From Qipengyuania citrea (GTDB taxonomy: Bacteria; Pseudomonadota; Alphaproteobacteria; Sphingomonadales; Sphingomonadaceae), in NCBI RefSeq assembly GCF_024171405.1, contig NZ_JALJZT010000002.1, positions 2,542,001 through 2,606,000 of the forward strand: a DNA stretch of 64,000 bases, given 5' to 3'. The translations under genes and the position numbers were made by a program. Below the pieces are notes generated by a model. It was not told where the DNA came from. It made no database searches and saw nothing but the letters and a program-made list of their open reading frames with translations. How positions within the stretch are numbered: the stretch's first letter is position 1; each line of letters begins with the position of its first letter. Positions 1-8,872 of this stretch are shown here, one piece after another.

Positions 1-234
1 ATGCGCTTTACGCCCGAGCAGGTGAAGGCACGGCACAAATACGCCTGGGTGCCCTTCGGCGGCGGGGCGCATATGTGCCTGGGGCTGCACTTCGCCTACA
101 TGCAGGTGAAGATCCTGCTGGCGCAGATGCTGCCGCGCTACCGTATCGAACTGGCGGCGGGCGATCCCGAATGGCAGGCGTGGCCGATCCCCAAGCCCAA
201 GGACGGGTTGAAGCTCAAGCTTACTGCGATCTGA
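1..234 (+). CDS. Cytochrome P450, C-terminal part only
   Basis: The reading frame carries the P450 heme-binding signature FGGGAHMCLG at about residues 19-28 of the visible part; its Cys is the axial thiolate ligand of the heme iron. It is followed by the usual long L-helix and a C-terminal strand region. The leading residues RFTPEQ and HKYAWVPF match the stretch that precedes this loop in bacterial P450s, so the ATG at base 1 is an internal methionine and the gene begins upstream of the window. Substrate cannot be told from this fragment. Family: established; partial status: inferred from missing domains. Confidence 0.9.
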   Translation: MRFTPEQVKARHKYAWVPFGGGAHMCLGLHFAYMQVKILLAQMLPRYRIELAAGDPEWQAWPIPKPKDGLKLKLTAI

Positions 235-374
235 TTCGGTTTTTTATCGGGCATCCTCGCTCACGCGACCTGACGGTCGCGTCGCTGCGGGCGGCCAGTC
301 GGCCTTGCCTCGCCTGCGGCGCGGGGATTCTCGCCCAGCGATCGAGTTGTGCTAGCCCCGGCCCGGAATGAGGA

Positions 375-396
375 CGCACCGACGGATGTCGGTGCG
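375..396. terminator. Perfect 9-bp hairpin downstream of the SdhAF4-like gene
   Basis: CGCACCGAC and GTCGGTGCG pair around a GGAT loop, 17 bases past the stop of the minus-strand gene. There is no clear T-run on either side, so it may be an RNA-stabilising stem rather than a full intrinsic terminator. A second 8-bp stem (263-282, loop TGAC) follows the P450 gene. Nothing else is recognisable in the 178 bases between the two genes. Confidence 0.4.
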
Positions 397-412
397 CAAC
401 CGGAACATCGAC

Positions 413-571
413 TCAGAAATCGATCGCGATGCCGTCTTTCACCCAGTCGCCATAGCGCGTCGGGCTGAGGTCCTCGTCATCGCTGCCCTTCCGGGGCGCG
501 GGCGGGGCATCATTGGTCCAGTGAGCGGGCTTCTTGAAGCCTTCGGGGCGGGTGGTGGCGCGTTTCGGCAT
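413..571 (-). CDS. DUF1674 / SdhAF4-type succinate dehydrogenase assembly factor
   Basis: This 52-residue protein ends in the diagnostic DUF1674 tail, here TRYGDWVKDGIAIDF. The family is the bacterial counterpart of mitochondrial Sdh8/SDHAF4, which binds the flavinylated SdhA subunit and helps assemble complex II. The start was set at the Met of MPKRATTRPEGF; a much longer open frame upstream on this strand is only the antisense of the neighbouring rRNA methyltransferase. It is transcribed divergently from that gene with 55 bases between them. Family assignment rests on the tail motif and small size; function is by family knowledge. Confidence 0.85.
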   Translation of the reverse strand: MPKRATTRPEGFKKPAHWTNDAPPAPRKGSDDEDLSPTRYGDWVKDGIAIDF

Positions 572-626
572 GCTGCCAAGATGATGCCGCTGGCGGCTTT
601 GTGCAAGTGCGGGTAGGGGCGCGGCC

Positions 627-1865
627 ATGGCCCAACCCCAAGGTATCCACGCACGCCGTGCCGCGCTGCGCCTGCTCGACGCCGTAATCCGCCGCGGCGA
701 GACGCTCGACATCGCCTTCGCCGGCGCCACCAAGGACCTGCGCAAGTTCGAGGATAAGGCGCTCGCGCGTGCCATCGCCAGCGAAGTGCTCCGCTGGCTG
801 GTCGATCTCGATGCGCTGATCGACAGCGCGACCAAGAAGCCGCTGCCGCACGATGCCAAGGCGCGCATGGTGCTGCGGATGATGCTTGCGCAATGGCTGC
901 GGCTGGGCACGCCGCCGCATGCGGTGGTGGCGACAGGGCTCGATTTGCTCGCGGGCGGTCCGCGGCGGCTGGCGCACGGCGTATTCTCCACACTGACCAA
1001 GCGCGAGGCGGCGCTGCCTGCCGCGCCGACGCTGCCCGCCGAAGTCGCGGCGCGCTGGGGCGAGCGGGCCGAGGCGATTGCCGCCGGTCTCGCCGAACCG
1101 CCCCCGCTCGACCTCACGCTGCGCGATCCTTCCGAAACCGCGCACTGGCAGGTCCAGCTTGCCGCCGACAGCCTGATGCCGGGTCACCTGCGGCTCCCGC
1201 GCGGCGCCAGTGTCGAAACGCTGCCCGGCTTTGCCGAGGGCGCGTGGTGGGTGCAGGACCTTGCTGCGGCGCTACCCGCGCGGCTGCTGGGGCAGGGGGA
1301 GGGGCGCCATGTGCTCGACCTGTGCGCTGCGCCCGGCGGCAAGACGCTGCAACTGGCAGCGCAGGGCTGGCAGGTCACCGCGCTCGATATTTCCAAGCGC
1401 CGGCTCGACCTGCTCAAGGCGAACCTCAAGCGCACCGGGCTCAAGGCCAATACCGTGCGCGCCGATGCGCTGAAATGGGAGCCCAAGCACCAGTACGATG
1501 CCATCCTGCTCGACGCGCCCTGCACCGCCACCGGCACCGCGCGCCGCCATCCCGATGTCCTGCACCGGATCGGCGCACGGCAGATCGAGGAAATGGCCGA
1601 ACTCCAGGCCGCGCTGCTCCAGCAGGCACAGGGCTGGCTCAAGCCCGGCGGGACGCTGGTCTATGCGACCTGCTCGCTCGAACGCGAGGAGGGCGAGGAC
1701 CAGACGGGCGCCGTCGCCATGCCCACGCTCGCCGTCTCGCCGGACGAATTGCCGACAGGGCTGGCGGCCACTGCCGAGGGCTGGATCCGTACCGATCCCG
1801 GCATGCTCGCCGAAGCGGGCGGTCTCGACGGCTTCTTCATCGCCCGCTGGCGACGCGAGGCCTGA
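627..1865 (+). CDS. rsmB: RsmB-type 16S rRNA (cytosine-5) methyltransferase
   Basis: This 412-residue protein has an N-terminal NusB-like RNA-binding helical region (about 1-130) and a C-terminal Rossmann methyltransferase domain. The SAM-binding motif VLDLCAAPGGKT lies near residue 228. The two RNA m5C methyltransferase cysteines appear in DAPCTATG (near 300) and YATCSLE (near 347). RsmB methylates C967 of 16S rRNA; alphaproteobacteria have several NOL1/NOP2/Sun paralogues, so the exact target base is inferred from the NusB-like N-terminus. Its stop abuts the stop of the convergent hydrolase gene with no spacer. Confidence 0.9.
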   Translation: MAQPQGIHARRAALRLLDAVIRRGETLDIAFAGATKDLRKFEDKALARAIASEVLRWLVDLDALIDSATKKPLPHDAKARMVLRMMLAQWLRLGTPPHAVVATGLDLLAGGPRRLAHGVFSTLTKREAALPAAPTLPAEVAARWGERAEAIAAGLAEPPPLDLTLRDPSETAHWQVQLAADSLMPGHLRLPRGASVETLPGFAEGAWWVQDLAAALPARLLGQGEGRHVLDLCAAPGGKTLQLAAQGWQVTALDISKRRLDLLKANLKRTGLKANTVRADALKWEPKHQYDAILLDAPCTATGTARRHPDVLHRIGARQIEEMAELQAALLQQAQGWLKPGGTLVYATCSLEREEGEDQTGAVAMPTLAVSPDELPTGLAATAEGWIRTDPGMLAEAGGLDGFFIARWRREA

Positions 1866-3251
1866 TCATTCGCCGATGAACGCGCCGACTTCGGTGACGA
1901 AGAAGTCCGGGTCGGTCATCAGCAGATAATGCGGCGCGGCCGCGCTGGCGGACAGGGTAATCTCGCCGCGCGCGCCCAGCCGGTCGACATAGGCAGCCGC
2001 GCCGTCATAGGCGGTCTTGGGGTCGAGCCGGCCCTGCAGCACCAGCGTGGGCGGAAGGCTCGCGGGCATCCGTCCCAGCGCCTCGCCGGGATCGTAAGTC
2101 GGGAACCCGCCCGGCAGCAGATGGCGGGGAAGCGGACTGGCGAAGAGCAGTCCGGCTTCTTCTTCGGCGATCATCTCGGCGGTCAGATCGGGACGGCGAT
2201 TGTTCTCCGACCGGCTGATCAGGCTGACCAGCGGGATCGAGGACCCGAATTGCGGAAACGCCGCGAACCGCGCCTGTATGGCGCCCAGCTGCGCTTTGGC
2301 ATGATCCAACCAGGCGGTCTCGCCGCGGTGCAGGTCGGCAATCACATAGGGCAGGATCGCGCGCGTCTCGGGAAAGTCGATCAGCGCCGCGAGCAGATAT
2401 TTCGGGTTCGCGCCAAGCTGCTCCGACAGGGCCGGATCGGCGAGCAGGTCCGCCACGGCCTGCTCCAACGGCCGGTCGAAATACCGGCTGCACTCTGCAC
2501 GCGCATCGCATTGCCGCAGCACCTTGCGTCCGATCGCATCGGTGACCTGCGAGCGGCGGCTGAGGTCGTGGAGCATATCGTCATCCGCGGGAACGAGCGA
2601 ATCGAGGATCACCCCGTCGAGCGATGCGGGCGGGGCGACCGCCAGCGTGCGCAGGACCAGCTGCGTGCCGTAGGAGACGCCATAGAGATAGCGCCGGTCT
2701 GCGCTGCCCAGTTCGTCCATCAACAGCGTGATGTCATGCGCGGCATTGCTGATGGTGAAGGATTGCGTGCGCTGCGGGTCGGCATGCATCGAACCGATAC
2801 AGCTGCCCCATTCGGCCCCTTCCAAAGCCATCCCGCCGTCGCTTTGCGCGCTTTCCTCGGCCGGACACAGCCGCGCCGAATAGCCGGTGCCGCGGTGATC
2901 GGGCACGATCAGGTCGAAGCCCGGGGCTGCCGCGCGCAGCGTGTCGATGAAGGGATAGAAGGAAGCGCCCGATTCCCCCGGCCCCCCGGCGATCAGCCAG
3001 AGCTCGCCTCGTGCAGGTCCGCGCGCGGGAAACTTGCGCACGAACAGGTCGATTGCGCCCTGCGCGGGCGCCGCATGGTCGAGCGGGGTCGATACGAGCG
3101 CGCATTGCGTGGCGGCGAGCGCGGGGTTCGCACCCGCGTCCGCGCACGCCGCAAATGCCGCCTCCGCCCCATCGCCGCCCACCTGCGCCTGTACGGCATG
3201 GGGAAGGATGAAGGCGGTCAGTGCGACCAGGAAACGCGGGACTGTGGGCAA
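1866..3251 (-). CDS. Exported alpha/beta hydrolase, peptidase S33 / TAP-like
   Basis: An alpha/beta hydrolase with the S33 oxyanion-hole motif IAGGPGESG and following DHRGTGYS, nucleophile elbow GVSYG (near residue 190), a late acid residue in LQGRLDP and a C-terminal His in APHYLL. These are typical of secreted proline-iminopeptidase/tripeptidyl aminopeptidase-like enzymes. The start is best placed at a TTG: a GCAGGAG Shine-Dalgarno lies six bases before it, and translation from there gives a clean signal peptide (PRFLVALTAFILPHAVQA) with cleavage before QVGG. Longer in-frame GTG (3338) and ATG (3296) starts have no such site and would bury the signal. The natural substrate is unknown. Confidence 0.82.
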   Translation of the reverse strand: MPTVPRFLVALTAFILPHAVQAQVGGDGAEAAFAACADAGANPALAATQCALVSTPLDHAAPAQGAIDLFVRKFPARGPARGELWLIAGGPGESGASFYPFIDTLRAAAPGFDLIVPDHRGTGYSARLCPAEESAQSDGGMALEGAEWGSCIGSMHADPQRTQSFTISNAAHDITLLMDELGSADRRYLYGVSYGTQLVLRTLAVAPPASLDGVILDSLVPADDDMLHDLSRRSQVTDAIGRKVLRQCDARAECSRYFDRPLEQAVADLLADPALSEQLGANPKYLLAALIDFPETRAILPYVIADLHRGETAWLDHAKAQLGAIQARFAAFPQFGSSIPLVSLISRSENNRRPDLTAEMIAEEEAGLLFASPLPRHLLPGGFPTYDPGEALGRMPASLPPTLVLQGRLDPKTAYDGAAAYVDRLGARGEITLSASAAAPHYLLMTDPDFFVTEVGAFIGE

Positions 3252-3524
3252 GGTAAGCTCCTGCAGGAAAGGGATAAATGGCACCCAGGAGGTCATGGCC
3301 GCAAAAGCAAAGCCCAGTTCGATGACCGACCCAGTCACCCCGACCGGCGGCTAGATCCCGGCGATGCGATAGTCGATCGAGGTGCAGTCGCGCCGCGAAT
3401 GGCCCAGTTGCATCCTCGCACAGCTAGCGATGCTGCCAAAGAAGGTCGGGTCCGCACCAAAGCCGAGGAGGTGAGCTGAGCAGCGGTGTTCCTCGCGCGC
3501 GGACGCGAAGGCCTCGAAGTGCGC

Positions 3525-5039
3525 TCAGCGGTTCGCGAGGATCGATGCAGTCGGCGTGAACTCCTCCGGGATGACGCGCGCATGTTGCTCGAAGGCTGCC
3601 TGCAACTCGGCGCTTTCGTCGAGCAACTCGACCGGATGCGGCAATTTAGACGGCGTATAGAACAGTTCGAAGGTGCTCGGCTGCAAGCCCCCCAGAACCT
3701 GACTGCGGTTCGGTTCGTCGGCGATCCCTTCAAGCAGCAAATCTACCGCTTCGGCGCGTTCTCCGACACAGAGCAGCGCCTGCGCGGCGAGTGTGTAGGA
3801 TTCCGCCTTGTTTTCGCGCAGAAATGCCAATTCGGGAGCGATCTCATCCGCACGATCCAGTGCTGCCAGCGCGCAGGTGTGATCGCGGGCTATGATCATC
3901 CGTGCGTATTGCGATCCCCAGCTGTCGGCGACACGGCGCGCAAGCGAGGCGGCTTCGAGCCCGTCTACCCAGCGCTCATGACCGACGAGGCGCGATGCCC
4001 GGTTGATCACGAAATTGACGACCCATGGATGTTCCTCCGGGTCCAGCGCGGCCAGCTGGTCGAAAATCCGGTCGGCCTCGTCGCGGCGTCCCAGTGCGTC
4101 GTTGGCGTAGGCTTCGATATTGAGGGCCCAGCCATCGCCCTCCTCGATCGAAGCCATAGACCCATCCCGCTCGCGCCACTGGCGTGCAAGCGCAATCGCC
4201 TCTTCGAATCGTCCCGCATAATGAAGGGCGTGGGCTGCGTCCGAGAATCGATCGCGATCGCTGGGGTGGTTTTCAAGACGCGCGCTGGCCCAGAACACAT
4301 ACTCATCCGTTATGGCCTCGAGATTGGGGCCGGCCCGTTCTGCCGCGAAAGGCCAGATCGCTTCATATTCCCGCATGGACAGCAAGGTCAGGTAATCAGC
4401 GGGAGAGCGGATGGTCGCAAGCAATTGTGGAGCCATCTCAGCGCGGCCATGCCGGATCGCCGCGCTGAGCGCAGCCATGGCTACCCCGGCGTGCAAATCC
4501 GCCGGTAGGTATGCGAGACGCCGGGCATCGATCCACTCCAGCATGATGTCATCGAAGCGGTCTTCGGCACCCTGGTCACGAACCATGCGGAAGCCTTGCC
4601 AGAATCTTTGTGGTTCGAACTCCCCAAGCTGGCCATTGTCGAGCGCCCGCATGCGAGAAAAATACTCGGCCGCATTGTTCGAGCGAACCGCGAAGTACAG
4701 GCCGAGATCGGTAAAGTCGAAGTCCGGCCAGCCCGCCTCGAGCTGGCGGACCTTGGCCATACCCGCTGCATAATCGTCGCGTTCATCTTCGCACAGGGCG
4801 CCCGCGAAGAGTTGAGCCCGCGCGACATGTGTGTCCCCGAAGTCTCGTTCCAAAATCTCGCCGAACAGGGGAACGCCGATATCGCAGGGCTGTTCGAGCC
4901 AGCGATTGGCCTGCGCCTCTGCGAACAGCTCCCGGTCGCTCAGAACCGCAGCGTCGAAGGCCGCCTGCTGCTCGTCGGTTTGCTGTGCGGAAAGCGGTGC
5001 CGCGATCAGAAGTGTTGCAGCAGCGAATAGTCTATACAT
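3525..5039 (-). CDS. Exported TPR-like protein of unknown function
   Basis: This 504-residue protein starts with a signal peptide (MYRLFAAATLLIAAPLSAQQ) and is otherwise rich in helical, Ala/Glu/Arg-containing segments with a repeat rhythm like tetratricopeptide proteins (for example ALHYAGRFEEAIALARQWRERD); no catalytic motif is visible. The start ATG follows a G-rich stretch 7-12 bases upstream; an open frame extending further upstream runs into the next gene and is not used. Notably, after the TGA stop the same frame stays open for 57 codons to a TAG at 3351-3353 with protein-like composition (see findings). Role unknown; periplasmic location inferred from the signal. Confidence 0.7.
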   Translation of the reverse strand: MYRLFAAATLLIAAPLSAQQTDEQQAAFDAAVLSDRELFAEAQANRWLEQPCDIGVPLFGEILERDFGDTHVARAQLFAGALCEDERDDYAAGMAKVRQLEAGWPDFDFTDLGLYFAVRSNNAAEYFSRMRALDNGQLGEFEPQRFWQGFRMVRDQGAEDRFDDIMLEWIDARRLAYLPADLHAGVAMAALSAAIRHGRAEMAPQLLATIRSPADYLTLLSMREYEAIWPFAAERAGPNLEAITDEYVFWASARLENHPSDRDRFSDAAHALHYAGRFEEAIALARQWRERDGSMASIEEGDGWALNIEAYANDALGRRDEADRIFDQLAALDPEEHPWVVNFVINRASRLVGHERWVDGLEAASLARRVADSWGSQYARMIIARDHTCALAALDRADEIAPELAFLRENKAESYTLAAQALLCVGERAEAVDLLLEGIADEPNRSQVLGGLQPSTFELFYTPSKLPHPVELLDESAELQAAFEQHARVIPEEFTPTASILANR

Positions 5040-5113
5040 TTTGCCGACCCCCAGTTTGACCCCAAGACTTTGTCTTCTGGGGGCGGTCTTTGCAACCTGC
5101 TGTTTCGCCAAGA

Positions 5114-6031
5114 CTAGATCTGTCTTTTCCCGGTCTGCGGTTCTTCCGGAGAGATCCGATACGATATATGCGTGCAGACGCGGCCGGACTGGCGAATGGC
5201 CATGTCCACCACGGTTTCGGCATCGCCCTCGGTCCGCTCGACCGTGAAGGGCACACCCAGTTCGACATAGCGGTCGAAGCGCATCTCGGCGGCGGTCACG
5301 CGGAACGGCTGGCCCGCGCGCAGCAGGCTGACGAATTGCCGGGCGACTTCGGCGAGATGCGCCGAGTTCACATGGTCGCCCGAGCCGTCGAGCCAGGGAT
5401 GGGCGGGCGGCATGGCGTTGGCGTGGTCGAGCAGGCCGGTGGCGGCGCTGCCATCGAGCGGGCCAAGGAAAGGAAATTCTCCCGGCGCAATCCCCAGCGC
5501 CTCGCGCCCGGCATAGGCGAAGCGGTCCGATCGCACTTGCTCCCCGCGGTCCTTGGCACTGCTGCGCCACTGGGCGAAATCGCGTGTGCGGAACACCACG
5601 CCGCGCCCACCGAGGCGGCAGATCGGCGCGTCCTGCGCATCGTAGAGCTGGATCGAGAAGCTTTCCTTGCCTTCGATCCGTGTCCGTTCGTAACGGCCGC
5701 GGGCCATTCGCCCGGCACCGGGCTCGCCGCAGCTCCAGCGGGTCCAGGTCAGCGCCGACCATTTGTCCGGGTCCCACCCGCCCAGCGCCATGGCGCATTC
5801 GACGCTGAGCCAATAACTCGCCGCCTGGATCGCGCCCGGGTGGTGCGGGCCGATCAGCGTCCACGGCCACAGCGCATCGTCCTGCGAGCAGGCGAACGCG
5901 ACACTGCCGTCATCATGGACGACATGGTCGCGGGTGAGGGCCTTGGTCGGTGCTCCCGGCATGACGCCGACAATTGCAGCTTGCGCGCTTTCCCACAATG
6001 ACCCGCGCGGGGCAGCTGTGCCGTATGCCAC
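5114..6031 (-). CDS. Hypothetical protein, possible double-hotdog fold
   Basis: A 305-residue soluble protein without signal peptide or membrane segments. The C-terminal half (VNSAHLAEVARQF followed by alternating strand-like segments ending CTHISYRI) resembles a hotdog fold such as thioesterases or acyl dehydratases, but no catalytic motif can be named with confidence. The GTG start at 6031 is preceded by a purine-rich AAAGGGG; an internal ATG at 5962 is the alternative. It lies 51 bases downstream of msrA on the same strand and may be co-transcribed with it. I do not recognise the family firmly. Confidence 0.55.
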   Translation of the reverse strand: MAYGTAAPRGSLWESAQAAIVGVMPGAPTKALTRDHVVHDDGSVAFACSQDDALWPWTLIGPHHPGAIQAASYWLSVECAMALGGWDPDKWSALTWTRWSCGEPGAGRMARGRYERTRIEGKESFSIQLYDAQDAPICRLGGRGVVFRTRDFAQWRSSAKDRGEQVRSDRFAYAGREALGIAPGEFPFLGPLDGSAATGLLDHANAMPPAHPWLDGSGDHVNSAHLAEVARQFVSLLRAGQPFRVTAAEMRFDRYVELGVPFTVERTEGDAETVVDMAIRQSGRVCTHISYRISPEEPQTGKRQI

Positions 6032-6082
6032 GCGGCCCCTTTCCGATCGCGAAGTCGCCCCAGGGACCCGCGGGACTTTTCC

Positions 6083-6619
6083 TCAGGCGTCTTGCTTGAG
6101 GTATTTCTGGAAGCTTCTGCGCAGCTTCATCAGCTTGGGCGGGATCACCGCCTGGCAATAGGGATTGCGCTGGCCTTCGCCCTCCCAATATTCCTGATGG
6201 TAATCCTCGCCCGGATACCATTCGCCGCTCTCGATCGTGGTGACCGCTTGCTGGCCGGGGTGTTCGTCGTTCCAGCGCGCGATCGCCGCGCGCGCTTCGT
6301 CTTCCTGCCCCTCGAGCGGGAAGATCGCGCTGCGGTATTGCGTGCCGACATCATTGCCCTGCCGGTTCAGCTGGGTCGGGTCATGCGTGCCCAGGAACAC
6401 ATCGTAGAGCTGGCCCAGCGTGATCTGCGCATCGTCGAAGGTCACGCGCACGCCCTCGGCATGGCCGGTATTGCCCGTGCAGACCTCTTTGTAGGTCGGA
6501 TTGGGCTGGTGCCCGCCGATATAGCCGCTTTCCACCGCGCTGACGCCGATCACATCCTTCATCACCGCTTCGGTGCACCAGAAACATCCGCCGGCAACGA
6601 TCGCCTGTTGTTGAGCCAT
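6083..6619 (-). CDS. msrA: Peptide methionine (S)-sulfoxide reductase MsrA
   Basis: The 178-residue protein carries the MsrA catalytic motif GGCFWC with the nucleophilic Cys at residue 12, plus [32 protein letters not shown] and a C-terminal NPYCQAVI Cys for recycling through thioredoxin. It reduces methionine-S-sulfoxide in oxidised proteins. The start was chosen at MAQQQAIV because an AGGAG lies nine bases before it and the family begins just ahead of GGCFWC; upstream in-frame codons are not needed. Length is normal for the family. Confidence 0.95.
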   Translation of the reverse strand: MAQQQAIVAGGCFWCTEAVMKDVIGVSAVESGYIGGHQPNPTYKEVCTGNTGHAEGVRVTFDDAQITLGQLYDVFLGTHDPTQLNRQGNDVGTQYRSAIFPLEGQEDEARAAIARWNDEHPGQQAVTTIESGEWYPGEDYHQEYWEGEGQRNPYCQAVIPPKLMKLRRSFQKYLKQDA

Positions 6620-6723
6620 ATTCGTCAATCTCCTTGTGCCCAGCAGATAGGAAGCCGTCTTCGCCTTGTCATCCACCCGCGGCAGGTCCAGAACACTGCC
6701 GGACGAATTGAGGAGGATTTTCC

Positions 6724-7548
6724 ATGCGTCTTATGCTGACTGCCGCCGTTGCCGCTCTCGTCGCGTCACCGCTCGCTGCCGACAACCACGCCGCCGATCT
6801 CGAAACCGTGCTGGCAGCCGATGTGCGCGATGACGACCGAGCGCGCGACCAGTACCGCAACCCCGCCGAAACGCTCGAATTCTTCCAGGTCGCACCCGGC
6901 ATGACCGTGGCCGAATACGGCCCGGGCGGCGGCTGGTACACGCGCGTGCTCGCGCCCTATCTGCACGGCACGGGCAAATATATCGCCTTCGATCAGGACA
7001 GCGACGGCGGCACCTACAACAGCCGGGCGCAGGAAGCGCGCGCCAAGGGCTGGACCGAACGGTTCAAGGCCGAAGTCGCCGAAATGACCGGTGTCGAAGC
7101 CGATAGCGTCACTGCGTTCGAGATCGACGAGATGCCCGAAGACCTTGCCGGCACGGTCGACCGCGTGCTGATCTTCCGCTCGATGCACGGGCTGAACATG
7201 GGCAATGCGGCTGACGACGTGCTCAAGGCCGCGCGCATGATGCTCAAGGACGACGGCATGGTCGGCGTGGTCCAGCACCGCGCGCCCGAAGGCGCCAGCT
7301 ACGACGATTACGGCGCGCGCCAGCGCGGCTACATGCGCAAGCAGGATGTCGTCGCGATCTTCGCCGCCAACGGTTTCGAACTGGCCGATGAGAGCGAAAT
7401 CAACGCCAATCCGAACGACCCGGCGAACTGGGAAGGCGGCGTGTGGACGCTGCCGCCGGTGCTGCGTTACGGCGACCAGGACCGCGCGAAATACGAAGCG
7501 ATCGGCGAAAGCGACCGCATGACGCTGCTGTTCCGCAAGGCGCAGTAA
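6724..7548 (+). CDS. Exported class I SAM-dependent methyltransferase-like protein
   Basis: A 274-residue protein with an N-terminal signal peptide ([22 protein letters not shown]) followed by a methyltransferase fold: SAM-binding glycine motif [13 protein letters not shown], a second acidic segment [11 protein letters not shown], and a late strand [12 protein letters not shown]. The family (predicted periplasmic methyltransferases, COG4798-like) is known but its substrate is not. An AGGAGG sits nine bases before the ATG. It is odd because SAM is cytoplasmic, so export of an active enzyme is hard to explain (see findings). Confidence 0.8.
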   Translation: MRLMLTAAVAALVASPLAADNHAADLETVLAADVRDDDRARDQYRNPAETLEFFQVAPGMTVAEYGPGGGWYTRVLAPYLHGTGKYIAFDQDSDGGTYNSRAQEARAKGWTERFKAEVAEMTGVEADSVTAFEIDEMPEDLAGTVDRVLIFRSMHGLNMGNAADDVLKAARMMLKDDGMVGVVQHRAPEGASYDDYGARQRGYMRKQDVVAIFAANGFELADESEINANPNDPANWEGGVWTLPPVLRYGDQDRAKYEAIGESDRMTLLFRKAQ

Positions 7549-7586
7549 CCATTGTCTGGACGGCGGCGGCTGCCTATCTCGCGCGC

Positions 7587-8450
7587 ATGAGAAAGCTGTC
7601 CGTCGCCGTCCTGCAATTGCCGCTCGCCCGCCCCGAGCCGGCCGACAACATCGCCGCCGTGTCCGCGCTGGTGGAAGAAGCCGCGGGCAAGGGCGCGCAG
7701 GTCATCCTGCCGCCCGAACTGTTCGCGGGCGAGTATTTCTGCCGCATGGAAGAGGAAGAGCTGTTCGACCTCGCGCATCCCACGCTCGAAAGCCCGAGCG
7801 TGCAGGCGATGCAGGAACTGGCGGCCAAGCTCGGCGTGGCGATCCCGACCAGCTTCTTCGAACGCGACGGGCAGCACTATTACAACACGCTGGCGATGAT
7901 CGGCCCCGATGGCAACATCATGGGGACCTATCGCAAGAGCCATATCCCCGACGGGCCCGGCTACGAAGAGAAGTACTATTTCCGCCCGGGCAATGACGGG
8001 TTCAAGGTGTGGGATGTGTTCGGCACGCGCATCGGCGTGGGGATCTGCTGGGACCAGTGGTATCCCGAATGCGCGCGGGTGATGGCGCTCAAGGGCGCCG
8101 AAGTGCTGTTCTATCCCACCGCCATCGGCTCCGAACCCTATGACGCCGATCTCGACACCAGTCGCATGTGGCGCCGTGCGATGATTGGCCATGCGGTGTC
8201 CAACTGCATGCCCGTCTGCGCCGCCAACCGGATCGGCCACGAAGGCCCCGCCGATCGCCAGCAGAGCTTCTACGGCCACAGTTTCATCAGCGATGAATGG
8301 GGCGATCTGGTCGCGGAATTCGGCGGGTCGAGCGAAGGCGTGCTGACCGCCACGCTCGATCTCGACCGCGCGCGCAAGCACCGGGCCGGAATGGGCTTCT
8401 TCCGCGACCGGCGGCCGCAGCTCTACGGGCGGATCAGCGAGGATATCTGA
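7587..8450 (+). CDS. aguB: N-carbamoylputrescine amidase
   Basis: A 287-residue nitrilase-superfamily enzyme with the Glu-Lys-Cys triad: Glu in PPELFAGEYF, Lys in YRKSHIPDG and Cys in GICWDQWYPE (near residue 154). The sequence around these residues, including GPGYEEKYYFRPGN, matches AguB, which hydrolyses N-carbamoylputrescine to putrescine, CO2 and ammonia in the agmatine route of polyamine synthesis. The partner agmatine deiminase (AguA) is not in the window. The ATG of MRKLSV is chosen because it gives the standard family N-terminus. Confidence 0.92.
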   Translation: MRKLSVAVLQLPLARPEPADNIAAVSALVEEAAGKGAQVILPPELFAGEYFCRMEEEELFDLAHPTLESPSVQAMQELAAKLGVAIPTSFFERDGQHYYNTLAMIGPDGNIMGTYRKSHIPDGPGYEEKYYFRPGNDGFKVWDVFGTRIGVGICWDQWYPECARVMALKGAEVLFYPTAIGSEPYDADLDTSRMWRRAMIGHAVSNCMPVCAANRIGHEGPADRQQSFYGHSFISDEWGDLVAEFGGSSEGVLTATLDLDRARKHRAGMGFFRDRRPQLYGRISEDI

Positions 8451-8452
8451 GC

Positions 8453-8872
8453 TTGGCTGCGGGCATCGACCAGGCACGGCTCGATGCGCTCTTCACCGCC
8501 GCGCTCGAAGCCGCGATCGCCCGGATCGAAAAGGACGGGACGTTCTTCCCGCTGGTGTTCGAATTGCGCGCCAATGGCGCGATCCAGAATGTCGCGGTGC
8601 TCGAGACGGGTGCCATCGAAGGCGCGCAGGGCGTGCTCGACCGGCTCGCCGATGTGATCCGCCCGCGCGCTGCCGACGGGACGATCCGCGCCGCCGCCAT
8701 CGTTCGTCACCGCACCGACGCCGCGACGATCGAAGTCCGCTTGCGCGCGGCCAATTATGCCGCCGATGTGCTGGTCCCGTTCGAGATCGCGAGCAGCGGA
8801 TTGCTCGGGCACCAGCGCCAGCTCACGCTCGGCAGCTTCACCGCGCGGCCTGCCGCCAACGAGCTGTTCTAG
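8453..8872 (+). CDS. Conserved hypothetical small protein downstream of aguB
   Basis: A 139-residue soluble protein I do not recognise. It begins two bases after the aguB stop at a TTG (LAAGIDQARLDALF), with a GAGGA purine stretch about ten bases upstream inside the end of aguB; no ATG or GTG fits. The composition (alternating strands, for example FFPLVFELRANGAIQNVAVLE) suggests a small alpha/beta domain. The spacing implies translation coupled to aguB. Its end overlaps the stop of the convergent M20 peptidase by four bases. Confidence 0.6.
   Translation: MAAGIDQARLDALFTAALEAAIARIEKDGTFFPLVFELRANGAIQNVAVLETGAIEGAQGVLDRLADVIRPRAADGTIRAAAIVRHRTDAATIEVRLRAANYAADVLVPFEIASSGLLGHQRQLTLGSFTARPAANELF

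Noticed and set aside
1866..3338. Longer N-terminus (GTG at 3338 or ATG at 3296) for the S33 hydrolase
   Set aside because: Neither has a Shine-Dalgarno and both would place the signal peptide internally; the TTG at 3251 has GCAGGAG at ideal spacing.
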